Part shown: one piece after another, positions 15,791 to 24,456 of the stretch
How positions within the stretch are numbered: position 1 is the first letter of the stretch
How the letters are laid out: every line of letters starts with the position of its first letter
Assembly (NCBI RefSeq): GCF_030816895.1
Contig: NZ_JAUSYL010000001.1
Coordinates: 1,860,001-1,924,000 of the forward strand
From: Clavibacter sp. B3I6
GTDB lineage: Bacteria; Actinomycetota; Actinomycetes; Actinomycetales; Microbacteriaceae
DNA: 64,000 nt
Direction of reading: 5' to 3'
Translations under genes and position numbers: made by a program
The notes under the pieces: generated by a model
The model's input: only the letters and a program-made list of their open reading frames with translations
Database searches by the model: none
Told to the model about the DNA's origin: nothing

Positions 15791-17212
15791 TCACCGTGCC
15801 GCGATGTCCCCGCGCTCCTCGCGGCGGCGGCGCAGCGCCGACTCGTCCTTGCCGACGATCGCGAGCAGCACGATCGCCAGCACGACGCACGCGAGGATCA
15901 GCACGAAGGTCACGTCCCAGCCGAACGCGTGCACCGAGGCGCCGATGCCGGTCGAGGCGAGCGTCGCGCCGAGCACGTACCCGAACAGGCCCGTGAAGCC
16001 GGCGGCGGTGCCCGCGACCCGGCGGGGGCTGAGGTCGAGCGCCTGCAGGCCGATGAGCATGACCGGTCCGTAGATCAGGCCGCCGATGAGGACCAGCGCC
16101 GCGAGCGACACCCAGAGGGGCCCGTCGGCCGGGGAGAGCCAGTAGATCGCGACGGCCACGCCGACCGCCGCCATGAAGAGGATCCCCGTCGGCGAGCGCC
16201 GCCCGCGGAACACCTTGTCGCTGATGTAGCCGCAGAGGAGCGTGCCGGGGATCCCCGCGAGCTCGAACAGCGAGAACCCGGCGATGCCCTCGCCGAGGCT
16301 CGCGCCGCGGACGTCCGCGAGGTAGATGGGCGCCCAGACGAGCACGCCGTAGCGGAGCGTGTAGACGAACACGTTCGCGAGCGCGAGGTTCACCATGGTG
16401 CGGTTGCCGATGACGTAGCGGCGGATGGTCTGCCAGGTCGTCGCGCCCTCGTCGGCCGCGTCGGTCTCGACCGGTGCCGGGTCGTGCCGGTGCTCCTCGA
16501 TGGGCGGCAGGCCCTCCGACTCGGGGGTGTCGCGGAGGAGCGCGAAGGCGATCAGGGCGATCACGATGCAGACGAGCGCCGGGAACCAGAACGCGCTCTG
16601 CCACGTGCCGAAGGTCGCGATGGCGATGCCGGCGAGACCGCCCGCGCCGGCGCCGCCGACGTTGTGGGCGACGTTCCAGATGGCCGTCTTCCCGCCGCGC
16701 TCCGAGGTGGAGAACCAGTGCACGAGGGTGCGGCCGGACGGCGGCCAGCCCATCCCCTGGAAGAAGCCGTTGACGATCATGACCACGGCGAACAGCGCCA
16801 CCGAGGCCCCGACCGCCGGCACGAACGCGACCACCAGGTTCGCGAACGCGGACAGCAGGAGGCCGATGGGCAGGAACCACCGGGCGCTGCTGCGGTCGCT
16901 GACGATGGCGCTCAGGAACTTGCTGAAGCCGTAGGCGAGCAGGACGCCGTTGGTGAGGATCCCGAGGCCGAGTGCGCTGAAGCCGTTCTCGTCGCGGAGG
17001 ATCGTCGCCACGAGGGGCACGTTGTTGCGGATCAGGTAGTAGGCCGCGTAGCCGATGAAGATGCCCATGAACACCTGCAGGCGGAGCCGCGGGTAGCGGC
17101 GGGCGACGGCGGCGTCGTCGAGCCGGGGCGCGGGCGGCGGGGCCGCCATGAAGGTGAGGAGCCCGCGTCGGACGGCGGACCCGTCGGTTCGCGTGCGGTG
17201 GTCGGTGGTCAT
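15791..17212 (-). CDS. MFS permease, organophosphate:phosphate antiporter (GlpT/UhpT-like)
   Basis: 473 aa, 12 predicted helices. Family features: GYAAYYLIRNNVPLV in TM1, GFSKFLSAIVSDR (motif A region), FFQGMGWPPSGRTLVHWFSTSERGG, and NVAHNVGGAGAGGLAG. These are typical of the GlpT/UhpC/UhpT clade, which exchanges glycerol-3-phosphate or hexose phosphates for phosphate. In actinobacteria related proteins also move sugar acids, so the substrate is open. ATG 17212 has a perfect AGGAGG 7 nt upstream. A 12-bp palindrome at 17269-17280 lies in its promoter region. Confidence 0.88.
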   Translation of the reverse strand: MTTDHRTRTDGSAVRRGLLTFMAAPPPAPRLDDAAVARRYPRLRLQVFMGIFIGYAAYYLIRNNVPLVATILRDENGFSALGLGILTNGVLLAYGFSKFLSAIVSDRSSARWFLPIGLLLSAFANLVVAFVPAVGASVALFAVVMIVNGFFQGMGWPPSGRTLVHWFSTSERGGKTAIWNVAHNVGGAGAGGLAGIAIATFGTWQSAFWFPALVCIVIALIAFALLRDTPESEGLPPIEEHRHDPAPVETDAADEGATTWQTIRRYVIGNRTMVNLALANVFVYTLRYGVLVWAPIYLADVRGASLGEGIAGFSLFELAGIPGTLLCGYISDKVFRGRRSPTGILFMAAVGVAVAIYWLSPADGPLWVSLAALVLIGGLIYGPVMLIGLQALDLSPRRVAGTAAGFTGLFGYVLGATLASTGIGASVHAFGWDVTFVLILACVVLAIVLLAIVGKDESALRRRREERGDIAAR

Positions 17213-17268
17213 GTCTCTGCCTCCTGGCGTCGCGTCGTCGCGACGGAAGACCACTCAACGCCGTGCCC

Positions 17269-17280
17269 AGACGATCGTCT
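17269..17280. promoter_or_regulatory. 12-bp palindrome AGACGATCGTCT
   Basis: Perfect dyad between the OPA permease start (17212) and the end of the upstream SDR gene (17302), positioned as an operator for the permease. The binding protein is unknown. Confidence 0.5.
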
Positions 17281-17301
17281 AGGGGAAGCGGGCCACGGGT
17301 C

Positions 17302-18075
17302 TCAGAACCCGCCGCGCTGCGACATGGGCGAGAGCACCAGCTCGTCGATCCGCACGTGCGGCGGCGACGCGAGCACGAACAGCGCGGCGCGGGCCACGTC
17401 GTCGGGCGTGAGCATCGCCGCGCGCTCGGCGGCGTCCGGGACGGTCGGCCGGAGCGCGAGGAAGTCGCTGTCGATCGTGCCCGGGCAGAGGTGCGTGGCG
17501 CGGATCCCGGCACCCGCCTCCTGCGCGTTGAGATCGCGGACCAGCGTCCCGAGCGCGGTCTTCGACGCGCTGTACGCGACCCCGGCGCCCGGCGAGTGGG
17601 TCCAGGCGGCGTAGGAGGAGACGAGCACGACCGTGCCGCCGGAGACCCGCAGCAGCGGCAGCGCGGCGGCGACCTGGTGCGCGGGCCCGGTGAGGTTCGT
17701 CGCGACGATGCGGTCGAAGTCCGCGAGGTCCTGGTCGGCCCAGGCGCGGCGCGGGGCGTTGAGGCCCGCCGCGACGACGATCCCGTCGAGCCGGCGGAGG
17801 CCCGCGACCACGGCGGCGAGCGCGGCGTCGTCGGTCACGTCGAGCGGGGCGACGACCGCGCGGGATCCGAGGTCGTCCACGAGCGCCTGCGTCTCCTCGA
17901 GCGGCTCCATGCGGCGGCCCGACAGCACGAGGTCCCAGCCGTCCCGGGCCGCGGCGACGGCGGTCGCGCGGCCGACGCCGGATCCCGCGCCGCTCACCCA
18001 GAGGACGCGCGCGCCGGCCGATCCCTCCCCAGCCCGATCGCCGTCGTGGTCGTCGTGCGTCGTCGTGCCGGTCAT
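17302..18075 (-). CDS. Short-chain dehydrogenase/reductase (SDR)
   Basis: 257 aa. Variant cofactor motif SGAGSGVG near 28, NAAG-like VVAAGLNAP, catalytic Ser in VSSYAAW and YSASK. The first 20 residues are a charged His/Asp-rich leader. ATG 18075 has GGGAG upstream. It reads on the same strand into the OPA permease and is divergent from another SDR at 18138, so the three may share a sugar or sugar-phosphate pathway. Substrate unknown. Confidence 0.88.
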   Translation of the reverse strand: MTGTTTHDDHDGDRAGEGSAGARVLWVSGAGSGVGRATAVAAARDGWDLVLSGRRMEPLEETQALVDDLGSRAVVAPLDVTDDAALAAVVAGLRRLDGIVVAAGLNAPRRAWADQDLADFDRIVATNLTGPAHQVAAALPLLRVSGGTVVLVSSYAAWTHSPGAGVAYSASKTALGTLVRDLNAQEAGAGIRATHLCPGTIDSDFLALRPTVPDAAERAAMLTPDDVARAALFVLASPPHVRIDELVLSPMSQRGGF

Positions 18076-18137
18076 GGCGGTCTCCCTCGGTCACCCCTAC
18101 GTTGAGGGAAACGCTATTCGGACTGTGGGGAACGCGC

Positions 18138-18971
18138 ATGCTCATCGATCTCAGCGACAGGGTCGTCGTCGTGTCCGGCGCCGCCCAGGGCATCGGCCGG
18201 GCGATCGCCGAGCGCTTCCTCGCGGAGGGGTGCCGGGTCTTCGGGCTCGACCTCCGCTTCCGGGACGAGCCGCCGGCGGGGCTCACCGCGATCGTGGCGG
18301 ACGTCACGGATCCGGCGTCGGTGCAGGCCGCGGTCGCGCAGGTGCTCGACGCGGCCGGCCGCGTGGACGTGCTCGTGAACAACGCCGGCATCAACGTCGA
18401 GGGATCCGTCGAGACGCTCGAGCCCGCGCGCTGGCAGGCCGCGTTCGACGTGAACGTCGGCGGCGTGTTCCTCCTGTCCCAGGCCGTCATCCCGGCGATG
18501 AAGGCGGCGGGAGGCGGGCGGATCATCAACGCGGCGTCGTTCGCGGCCGTCGTCCCGAGCGTCGGCGCCGCGGCCTACGGCGCCTCCAAGGCCGCGGTCG
18601 TGCAGTTCACGCGCGTGCTCGCGAGCGAGCTCGGGCCGTGGGGCATCACCGTCAACGCGTACGCGCCCGGCATGATCCCCACCGCCATGAACGGCTTCGC
18701 GGAGATGCCGGAGCCCGCGCAGGACCGCCTGCTCGACACCCTCAGCATCCGCCGGTGGGAGCGGCCCGACGACGTGGCCGACCTCCTGGTCTTCCTCGCG
18801 AGCGACCGCGCCGGGTACATCACCGGCACGCTCGTCGACGTGAGCGGCGGCAAGCTCGCCACGCAGATGCCGCAGCGCGCGTACGAGGGCGAGGGCGCGC
18901 CCCCGCGGGGGCCGCGGGACGGCTCTCCCGCGGATCCGTCCGGCCGCGACAGCGAGGGCGGCGTCCGATGA
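18138..18971 (+). CDS. SDR, probable sugar 1-dehydrogenase partner of the lactonase
   Basis: 277 aa FabG-like SDR: SGAAQGIG at about 14, NNAG at 88, catalytic Ser in NAASFAAVVP and YGASK, and the PGMIPTAM region. A 35-residue disordered tail follows the core. ATG 18138 has GGGGAA 7 nt upstream, better than the upstream in-frame codon at 18102. It overlaps by 4 bp with an SMP-30/gluconolactonase gene, a pairing typical of oxidative aldose degradation (aldose to lactone to aldonate), so a sugar dehydrogenase role is inferred. Confidence 0.87.
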   Translation: MLIDLSDRVVVVSGAAQGIGRAIAERFLAEGCRVFGLDLRFRDEPPAGLTAIVADVTDPASVQAAVAQVLDAAGRVDVLVNNAGINVEGSVETLEPARWQAAFDVNVGGVFLLSQAVIPAMKAAGGGRIINAASFAAVVPSVGAAAYGASKAAVVQFTRVLASELGPWGITVNAYAPGMIPTAMNGFAEMPEPAQDRLLDTLSIRRWERPDDVADLLVFLASDRAGYITGTLVDVSGGKLATQMPQRAYEGEGAPPRGPRDGSPADPSGRDSEGGVR

Positions 18972-19858
18972 GCGTCACCACGTGGGAGGCGCAGCCGCTC
19001 GACACCGTCCGCTCCGAGCACGCCGAGGCGCCGCTCTGGGACGAGGCGCGCGGCACCCTGCTCTGGGCCGACCAGTACGTGGGGCTCGTGCGCGAGGCGA
19101 CGCTGGATCCGGTCACCCTCGCGGTCGGCCCGGTCACCGAGACGCACGTCGGCGGGCCGGTCGGCGCGGTCGTCCGGCACGCGGACGGCGGCCACGTGCT
19201 CGCCGCGCGCGACGGCTTCGTCCGCCTCACGGCGGACGGCGCGCTCATCCCGATGGTCGACGTGCTGCCCGAGGACGGCATCCGTCGCCGCATGAACGAC
19301 GGCGAGGTGGATCCGCGGGGCCGCCTCTGGGCGGGGTCCATGGCGTTCGACAAGACGCACGGCGCGGGCGCCCTCTACCTCCTCGACCGGGGCCGGACCA
19401 CGACCGTCCTCGAGGGCGTCACCATCTCCAACGGCACGGCGTTCTCCGCCGACGGCACCGAGATGCTCTACATCGACACCACCACCCAGCAGGTGCGCCG
19501 CTTCCGCGTGACCGACGAGGGCGGGCTCGCGGATCCCGAGGTGGTCGTCGAGATCGACCCCGCCGACGGCCACCCCGACGGCATGTGCGTCGACGACGAG
19601 GGGTTCCTCTGGGTCGCGCTCTGGGGCGGGAGCGAGGTACGGCGGTTCTCGCCGGCCGGCGAGCACGTCGGGTCGGTGCGGGTCGACGCGCCGCAGGTCT
19701 CCAGCTGCGCCTTCGTCGGCCCCGACCGCGACGTGCTGGTGATCACGACCTCGCAGGAGGGCTACACGGCGGAGGACTCGGCGCGGCACCCGCGCGCGGG
19801 GATGCTCTTCGCGGTGCGGCCCGGCGTCACGGGTCCGGCGGCGAGCGCCTACGCGTAG
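18968..19858 (+). CDS. SMP-30/gluconolactonase/LRE family lactonase
   Basis: 296-aa six-bladed beta-propeller. Family signatures: HAEAPLWDEARGTLLWAD (metal-binding Glu in blade 1), RMNDGEVDPRGRLWAGSM, ISNGTAFSADGTEMLYIDT and GHPDGMCVDDEGFLWVALWGG, which carry the divalent-metal ligands. The enzyme opens sugar lactones to aldonic acids. The ATGA overlap with the upstream SDR fixes the start. Its 3' end overlaps by 10 bp the 3' end of the convergent membrane protein gene. Confidence 0.93.
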   Translation: MSVTTWEAQPLDTVRSEHAEAPLWDEARGTLLWADQYVGLVREATLDPVTLAVGPVTETHVGGPVGAVVRHADGGHVLAARDGFVRLTADGALIPMVDVLPEDGIRRRMNDGEVDPRGRLWAGSMAFDKTHGAGALYLLDRGRTTTVLEGVTISNGTAFSADGTEMLYIDTTTQQVRRFRVTDEGGLADPEVVVEIDPADGHPDGMCVDDEGFLWVALWGGSEVRRFSPAGEHVGSVRVDAPQVSSCAFVGPDRDVLVITTSQEGYTAEDSARHPRAGMLFAVRPGVTGPAASAYA

Positions 19859-20295
19859 GCGGTGAGCGAGGCGGAGTCGACGAAGCCGGCCCCGGACCCG
19901 CGTGCCGCACGACGGGCCGCGGCGCCCGCGAGCGCGGCCGACGCGACGGCCACGACGACGCCGACGATCCCCGCGGTCGCGACGGCGCCGAAGGACGAGT
20001 GCGCGAGGAGCAGCCCCGCGACGAACGCGACCCCCTGCACGACCCAGAGGGCGAGGATCCACCGCCGCCACGGCACGCGGCCAGGAGGGCGACCCGCCGC
20101 ACCGCCGGCACGCGGCCAGAGCCGTCGCGCCGAGGCGACCGCCGCCAGGCGCACGGCCGCCGACAGTCCCAGCAGCGCGAGGCCGGCGAGCGCCAGCGTC
20201 CCGGTGCCGACGTCCGTGACGATCAGCGCGAAGAGCACGAGACCCGCCGCGGCGGCACCGTCCGCGACGGCCTGAGCGAGGGTGGGGATCCGCAT
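19849..20295 (-). CDS. Hypothetical four-helix membrane protein
   Basis: 148 aa with about four hydrophobic helices (near 14-30, 33-55, 80-100 and 105-128) separated by an Arg/Pro-rich cytoplasmic loop (RRLWPRAGGAAGRPPGRVPWRR). No family recognised. ATG 20295 is preceded by TAGGGT at the leaderless spacing. The last codons overlap the lactonase gene on the opposite strand by 10 bp. Confidence 0.8.
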   Translation of the reverse strand: MRIPTLAQAVADGAAAAGLVLFALIVTDVGTGTLALAGLALLGLSAAVRLAAVASARRLWPRAGGAAGRPPGRVPWRRWILALWVVQGVAFVAGLLLAHSSFGAVATAGIVGVVVAVASAALAGAAARRAARGSGAGFVDSASLTAYA

Positions 20296-20301
20296 GGCTC
20301 G

Positions 20302-20307
20302 ACCCTA
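20302..20307 (-). promoter_or_regulatory. -10-like TAGGGT of a predicted leaderless promoter
   Basis: TAGGGT on the minus strand ends 6 nt before ATG 20295. Confidence 0.6.
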
Positions 20308-20489
20308 GGAGAGACGGGCCCGCGGGATCCACCCCCGCGACGCCCCCGATCACCGCCCCCATCAGGTGCCGCGCCACGGCCGACCGAACCGTCCCCCACC
20401 CGGTTCCCCCTCATGGCGGACTCCCCCGCACCCCCTCCCCTCCTAGCGTGAGCAGCACGGATCACCCACGCCCACCGAGGAGGCCCTCC

Positions 20490-21371
20490 GTGCTCGAAGT
20501 CCACAACGTCACGCGATCGTTCGGGGACCGCAAGGTCCTCGACGACGTGTCCTTCACCGTGAAGCCCGGGAGGCTGACCGGCTTCGTCGGCGGCAACGGC
20601 GCCGGCAAGACCACCACCATGCGGATCATGCTCGGCGTGCTCTCGCCCGACTCCGGGACGGTGTCGCTCGACAGCCGCGACCTCGGCACGTCGAGCCGCC
20701 GCACCTTCGGCTACATGCCGGAGGAGCGCGGGCTCTACCCGAAGATGAAGCTGCAGGAGCAGATCGTCTACCTCGGCCGCCTGCATGGGATGACCGCCGC
20801 CGACGCGACGGCCAGCACCGAGCGCCTGCTCGAGCGCCTGAGCCTCGCCGAGCGGCGGAACGACCCCATCGAGTCGCTGTCGCTCGGCAACCAGCAGCGC
20901 GCGCAGATCGCCGCGAGCCTCGTGCACGACCCCGAGGTGCTCGTGCTCGACGAGCCGTTCTCGGGACTCGACCCGATCGCGGTCGAGACCGTGCTCGGCG
21001 TCCTCACCGAGCGGGCCGCGCAGGGCGTGCCCGTCCTCTTCTCCTCGCACCAGCTCGACATCGTGGAGCGCCTCTGCGACGACGTGGTCGTCATCGCCGA
21101 GGGCCGGATCCGCGCGTCCGGCGACCGCGAGGAGCTCCGCGACCAGCACAGCCGCCCCCTCACGGAGCTCCTCATCGACGGCGACGGCGGCTGGGTGCGC
21201 GACGTGCCCGGCGTCGAGGTCGTCGAGTTCGACGGCGGCTACGTGCTCTTCGAGGCCGACGACGAGGCGCGCCAGCGCGTGCTCGCCGAGGCCGTCTCCC
21301 GCGGATCCGTCACCGGCTTCTCCCGTCGCCGCCCCACCCTCAGCGAGATCTTCCAGGAGGTAGTCCAGTGA
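20490..21371 (+). CDS. ABC transporter ATP-binding protein (NatA-like)
   Basis: 293 aa: Walker A GGNGAGKTT (about 38-46), Q-loop region YMPEERGLYPKMK (diagnostic of the NatA/YhaQ group), signature SLSLGNQQRAQI, Walker B VLVLDEPFSGLD, H-switch FSSHQ, and a DUF4162-like C-terminus. GTG 20490 has a GAGGAGG ribosome-binding site; an upstream in-frame GTG at 20448 lacks one. It overlaps the permease gene by 4 bp. Likely exports Na+ or small toxicants, as NatAB does. Confidence 0.94.
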   Translation: MLEVHNVTRSFGDRKVLDDVSFTVKPGRLTGFVGGNGAGKTTTMRIMLGVLSPDSGTVSLDSRDLGTSSRRTFGYMPEERGLYPKMKLQEQIVYLGRLHGMTAADATASTERLLERLSLAERRNDPIESLSLGNQQRAQIAASLVHDPEVLVLDEPFSGLDPIAVETVLGVLTERAAQGVPVLFSSHQLDIVERLCDDVVVIAEGRIRASGDREELRDQHSRPLTELLIDGDGGWVRDVPGVEVVEFDGGYVLFEADDEARQRVLAEAVSRGSVTGFSRRRPTLSEIFQEVVQ

Positions 21372-22978
21372 GCACCAGCAGCAGCACCACGGGCGCGACG
21401 CGCGCCGCGAGCCGGGGCGCCGCCCCGACCCTCGTCCAGTCCACGATGCTCGTGACGGGCCGCGAGGTGCGCATGCGCCTCCGCAGCAAGTCGTTCCTCA
21501 TCAGCACCGCGATCCTGCTCCTCGGGATCCTCGCCTCGATCGTCGTCACCGGCTTCCTCGCCGCGAACGACTCCGACGGCGACCGCACGCGCGTCGCCGT
21601 GGTCGGCGCCGCGCAGCAGGCCGTCTCCGCCTCCGAGTCGCTCGAGGGCGTGCCCGCGGACAGCGTCGAGGACGCCCGCGCGATGGTGCGCGACGGCGAC
21701 GTGGACGCCGCGGTCGTGCCCGACGACCAGGCCGCCGCCGAGGGCAGGGTCGTCGTGATCGGCGACGACTCCGCCCCCGACGACGTCGTGAGCGCACTCA
21801 CCGAGACGCCCCGCGTGGAGCTCCTGCAGGAGTCCGCCACGAACCCCGCCATCGCCTACCTCGTGGCGCTCGCGTTCGGCCTCGTCTTCTTCATGTCCGC
21901 GCTGACGTTCGGCATGATCATCGCCCAGAGCGTGGTGGAGGAGAAGCAGACCCGCGTGGTGGAGCTGCTCATGTCGACGATCCCGGTGCGGGCGCTGCTC
22001 GCCGGCAAGGTGCTCGGCAACAGCATCCTGGCGTTCGCGCAGATCGCGCTCATCGCGCTGATGGCGGGCCTCGGCCTCCTGGTCACCGGCCAGACCGAGC
22101 TGTTCGCCGTCATCGGCCCCGCGGTGCTCTGGTTCGTCGTGTTCTTCCTGTTCGGGTTCGTGCTGCTCGCGTCGCTCTTCGCGGCGACCGCGGCGCTCGT
22201 CTCCCGCCAGGAGGACGTGGGCGCGGTGACCGCGCCCGTGACTTACCTCGTGATGATCCCGTACTTCGCGGTCATCTTCTTCAACGACAACCCCGTCGTG
22301 CTCGCCGTGATGTCGTACGTGCCGTTCGCGGCGCCCGTGGGCATGCCGATGCGCCTGTTCCTCGGATCCGCCGAGTGGTGGGAGCCCGTCGTCTCGCTCC
22401 TCGTGCTCCTCGTGACGACCGCGGCGGTGGTCGTCCTCGGCTCCCGCATCTACAGCAACTCGCTGCTCCGCACCGGGTCCCGCGTGAAGCTGCGCGAGGC
22501 CGCTGAAGGGATGATCGACGCGCTGCAGGACTTCACCGCCGGCCTCCCCGAGGTGCTCCGCTGGTTCGGCGTCATGGTCGCGGCCATGATCCCGTTCGTC
22601 GAGGTCGAGCTCGCCGCCGTGCTGGGCGTGCTCACCGGGCAGCACGCCGTGATCGCCGTGCTGGCAGCCGTGGTGGGCAACACCGCCGTCGTGGCGCTGA
22701 TCGTGCTGGTCGCGTCCCGCACGCGCGACCGCCTCACGCGGGACAGCGCGAAGGAGGAGACGCCGAAGCGGATCAAGGTGCGCCGCACGTTCGACCGCTA
22801 CGGCGTGCCGGGCGTGAGCCTCCTCGGCCCGCTCCTGCTGCCGACGCACTTCACGTCGGCCGCGATGGTCTCCTTCGGGGCCCGCGCCCGCACGGTGCTG
22901 ATCTGGGAGACGATCGCGATCGTCGTCTGGGGCGTCGGCTTCGGGGCGCTCGCAGCGCTCGGGGTCGCGGTGCTGTGA
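21368..22978 (+). CDS. ABC-2 permease (NatB-like) fused to a small-multidrug-efflux-like membrane domain
   Basis: 536 aa, too long for a NatB permease. Residues 1-377 form the normal protein: N-terminal helix, large outer domain with GDGDVDAAVV, then the membrane block with VVEEKQTRVVELLMSTIPVRALLAGKVLG. It should end near residue 377 (SRVKLREA). Instead the frame continues into a 155-residue four-helix domain (MIDALQDFTAGL, IPFVEVELAAVLGV, FDRYGVPGVSLLGPLLLPTHF) that resembles the separate small multidrug efflux (Sm_multidrug_ex) proteins. An out-of-frame TGA at 22504-22506 followed by ATG 22511 marks the junction, suggesting a single-base frameshift fused two genes. Confidence 0.88.
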   Translation: MSTSSSTTGATRAASRGAAPTLVQSTMLVTGREVRMRLRSKSFLISTAILLLGILASIVVTGFLAANDSDGDRTRVAVVGAAQQAVSASESLEGVPADSVEDARAMVRDGDVDAAVVPDDQAAAEGRVVVIGDDSAPDDVVSALTETPRVELLQESATNPAIAYLVALAFGLVFFMSALTFGMIIAQSVVEEKQTRVVELLMSTIPVRALLAGKVLGNSILAFAQIALIALMAGLGLLVTGQTELFAVIGPAVLWFVVFFLFGFVLLASLFAATAALVSRQEDVGAVTAPVTYLVMIPYFAVIFFNDNPVVLAVMSYVPFAAPVGMPMRLFLGSAEWWEPVVSLLVLLVTTAAVVVLGSRIYSNSLLRTGSRVKLREAAEGMIDALQDFTAGLPEVLRWFGVMVAAMIPFVEVELAAVLGVLTGQHAVIAVLAAVVGNTAVVALIVLVASRTRDRLTRDSAKEETPKRIKVRRTFDRYGVPGVSLLGPLLLPTHFTSAAMVSFGARARTVLIWETIAIVVWGVGFGALAALGVAVL

Positions 22979-22994
22979 GGCGGGCCAGCCCTGA

Positions 22995-23032
22995 CGCCCG
23001 GCCGCGTCCGCTCCCCCGGGTGCGGCCGGGCG
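22995..23032. terminator. 11-bp perfect hairpin after the ABC exporter
   Basis: CGCCCGGCCGC (22995-23005) pairs with GCGGCCGGGCG (23022-23032), starting 17 nt after the permease stop. No T-tract. Confidence 0.65.
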
Positions 23033-23036
23033 CCGA

Positions 23037-23042
23037 TACGGT
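23037..23042 (+). promoter_or_regulatory. -10-like TACGGT of a predicted leaderless promoter
   Basis: TACGGT ends 6 nt before ATG 23049; it lies just after the preceding hairpin. Confidence 0.6.
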
Positions 23043-23048
23043 CGACGC

Positions 23049-23498
23049 ATGACCGCCGCGACGACGCCCGGATCCCGCCCGCCGCTCGAGCTGCCCCTCT
23101 ACGGGGCGAGCTGGGCCGAGGCCGTGCGGCGGTTCCTCCTCAAGTACGCGACGTTCCGCGGGCGGGCGAGCCGGAGCGAGTTCTGGTGGTGGATCCTGAC
23201 GAGCTTCGTCGCCACGTCCGCCCTGCGGGCCCTGAGCAGCCTCGGCGCCGATGCCGACGGCGGCGAGTCGCTCGGGCTCCTCGACCTCCTGGCCGTCACG
23301 GACCCGTGGAGCGCCGTCCTCGCCGTGCTCCAGCTGGCGGTCTTCATCCCGTCGCTCGCCGTCTCGTGGCGCCGCCTGCACGACACCGACCGCAGCGGCA
23401 CCTGGACGTTCATCACCTTCATCCCGGTCCTGGGGCTGATCGTGTACGTGATCATGACCGCGAGCCGGGCCCGTCCGTCCGGCGCGCGCTTCGACTGA
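23049..23498 (+). CDS. DUF805 family membrane protein
   Basis: 149 aa. Shows the DUF805 layout: FLLKYATFRGRASRSEFWWW entering the first helix, two further hydrophobic segments, and the conserved WRRLHDTDRSGTW loop before the last helix. The family is widespread in bacteria, small, integral to the cytoplasmic membrane and without known function. Leaderless -10 at 23037; monocistronic; convergent with the Asp23-like gene at 23539. Confidence 0.93.
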   Translation: MTAATTPGSRPPLELPLYGASWAEAVRRFLLKYATFRGRASRSEFWWWILTSFVATSALRALSSLGADADGGESLGLLDLLAVTDPWSAVLAVLQLAVFIPSLAVSWRRLHDTDRSGTWTFITFIPVLGLIVYVIMTASRARPSGARFD

Positions 23499-23538
23499 CG
23501 GGCAGGACCGCCGACAGGCGACGGGCCCGCCCCGGCCG

Positions 23539-24387
23539 CTAGGTGCGGTCGGCGGGCGCGTCGGGGGTCGCGACCGCGTCGCCGTCGACCGCGACGCGCT
23601 CTCCCTGCACCTCGACGGTGGCCGGGCCGTCGACCTCGATGCGCGTGGGCTGTCCGCCGTGCCCCTCGACGATCACGGTGACCTCGGGCGCAGAGGCATC
23701 CCGTCCGGACGCCTCCGGCTCTCCGGACGCGTCGCCGTACGTGTCGAAGTCGGCGGCCTCGGCTGCGGCACCGGCCTCGGCACGCTCCGCAGCGGCGTCG
23801 CGCGTCTCCTCGGCGTCGGCACGGGCCGAGTCCGCGAGCACGGCGCCCACGGCCTTCGCCCGGTCGACTGCCTCGGATCCGGCGCCCTCCGCCTCCTCGC
23901 GCAGCCGGGAGCCCGCGTCCCGGGCCTTCTCGAGCAGCTCGGAGCCCGCGTCCTCCGCCCCCTCGAGCGCCGCGGCCGCAGGCGACGGCGCGTCGTCGAA
24001 GGGCCCGTGCACGTCGGTCACGCGGATGTCCACGCGCACCGGACCGGGCGCGATCTGCCGGGCCGCACGGGCGACCTGCTCGCGGGTCTCGTCGACGACG
24101 TCCTGCACCGGGGTCGGGTACTCGACCACCAGGTCGAGGTCGATGACCGTCCGGCCGTCCTCCTCCGAGACCGTGACGCCGGGGCCGGTGCTCGTGCCGC
24201 GGATCGCGCGCGACGCGGCGTCGAGCGCGCGGGCCGCCGCACCGCCCAGCCGGTGGACGCCCGTGACGCCCGCGGCGGTCTCGGCAGCGGCCACGCCGAT
24301 GCGGTGCGCGGTCGTCTCCCCCTCCGGGTGCGCGGCGTCGATGCCGGACAGGTCGACGGGTCGGATGGCGGGTGCGGCGTCGTTCAC
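23539..24387 (-). CDS. Asp23/Gls24-family envelope stress protein with long coiled-coil tail
   Basis: 282 aa. Residues 20-130 match the Asp23/Gls24 fold (ETAAGVTGVHRLGG, GRTVIDLDLVVEYPTPVQDVVDETREQV, VRVDIRVTDVHG). The rest is an Ala/Glu/Asp-rich helical, probably coiled-coil stretch (about 138-220) and a short beta-like end (EVTVIVEGHGGQPTRIEV). GTG 24387 has AAGGAG 7 nt upstream. Asp23 proteins coat the inner face of the membrane and respond to envelope stress. Part of a cluster with the aquaporin, a second Asp23 protein and the divergent ECF sigma operon. Confidence 0.88.
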   Translation of the reverse strand: MNDAAPAIRPVDLSGIDAAHPEGETTAHRIGVAAAETAAGVTGVHRLGGAAARALDAASRAIRGTSTGPGVTVSEEDGRTVIDLDLVVEYPTPVQDVVDETREQVARAARQIAPGPVRVDIRVTDVHGPFDDAPSPAAAALEGAEDAGSELLEKARDAGSRLREEAEGAGSEAVDRAKAVGAVLADSARADAEETRDAAAERAEAGAAAEAADFDTYGDASGEPEASGRDASAPEVTVIVEGHGGQPTRIEVDGPATVEVQGERVAVDGDAVATPDAPADRT

Positions 24388-24404
24388 GGCGGTGCTCCTT
24401 CGGT

Positions 24405-24456
24405 GGTGCGGATGCGGATGCGGATGCGGGTGCGGGTGCGGGTGCGGGATGCGGGA
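24405..24456. repeat. Hexanucleotide repeat filling the Asp23-aquaporin spacer
   Basis: Roughly eight units of 6 bp, first GGATGC then GGGTGC, ending in two 7-bp units, occupy nearly the whole 69-bp spacer between the aquaporin stop (24457) and the Asp23 start (24387). The upstream part of the leader is thus a simple repeat able to change length. Confidence 0.9.

Noticed and set aside
19849..19858. 10-bp overlap of lactonase and membrane-protein ends, and abutting stops TGA/TCA at 29016-29021
   Set aside because: Tail-to-tail overlaps are ordinary in compact high-GC genomes; not evidence of regulation by themselves.
20448..20489. Longer start for the NatA-like ATPase
   Set aside because: The GTG at 20448 lacks a ribosome-binding site, whereas GTG 20490 has GAGGAGG at correct spacing and begins the conserved domain.
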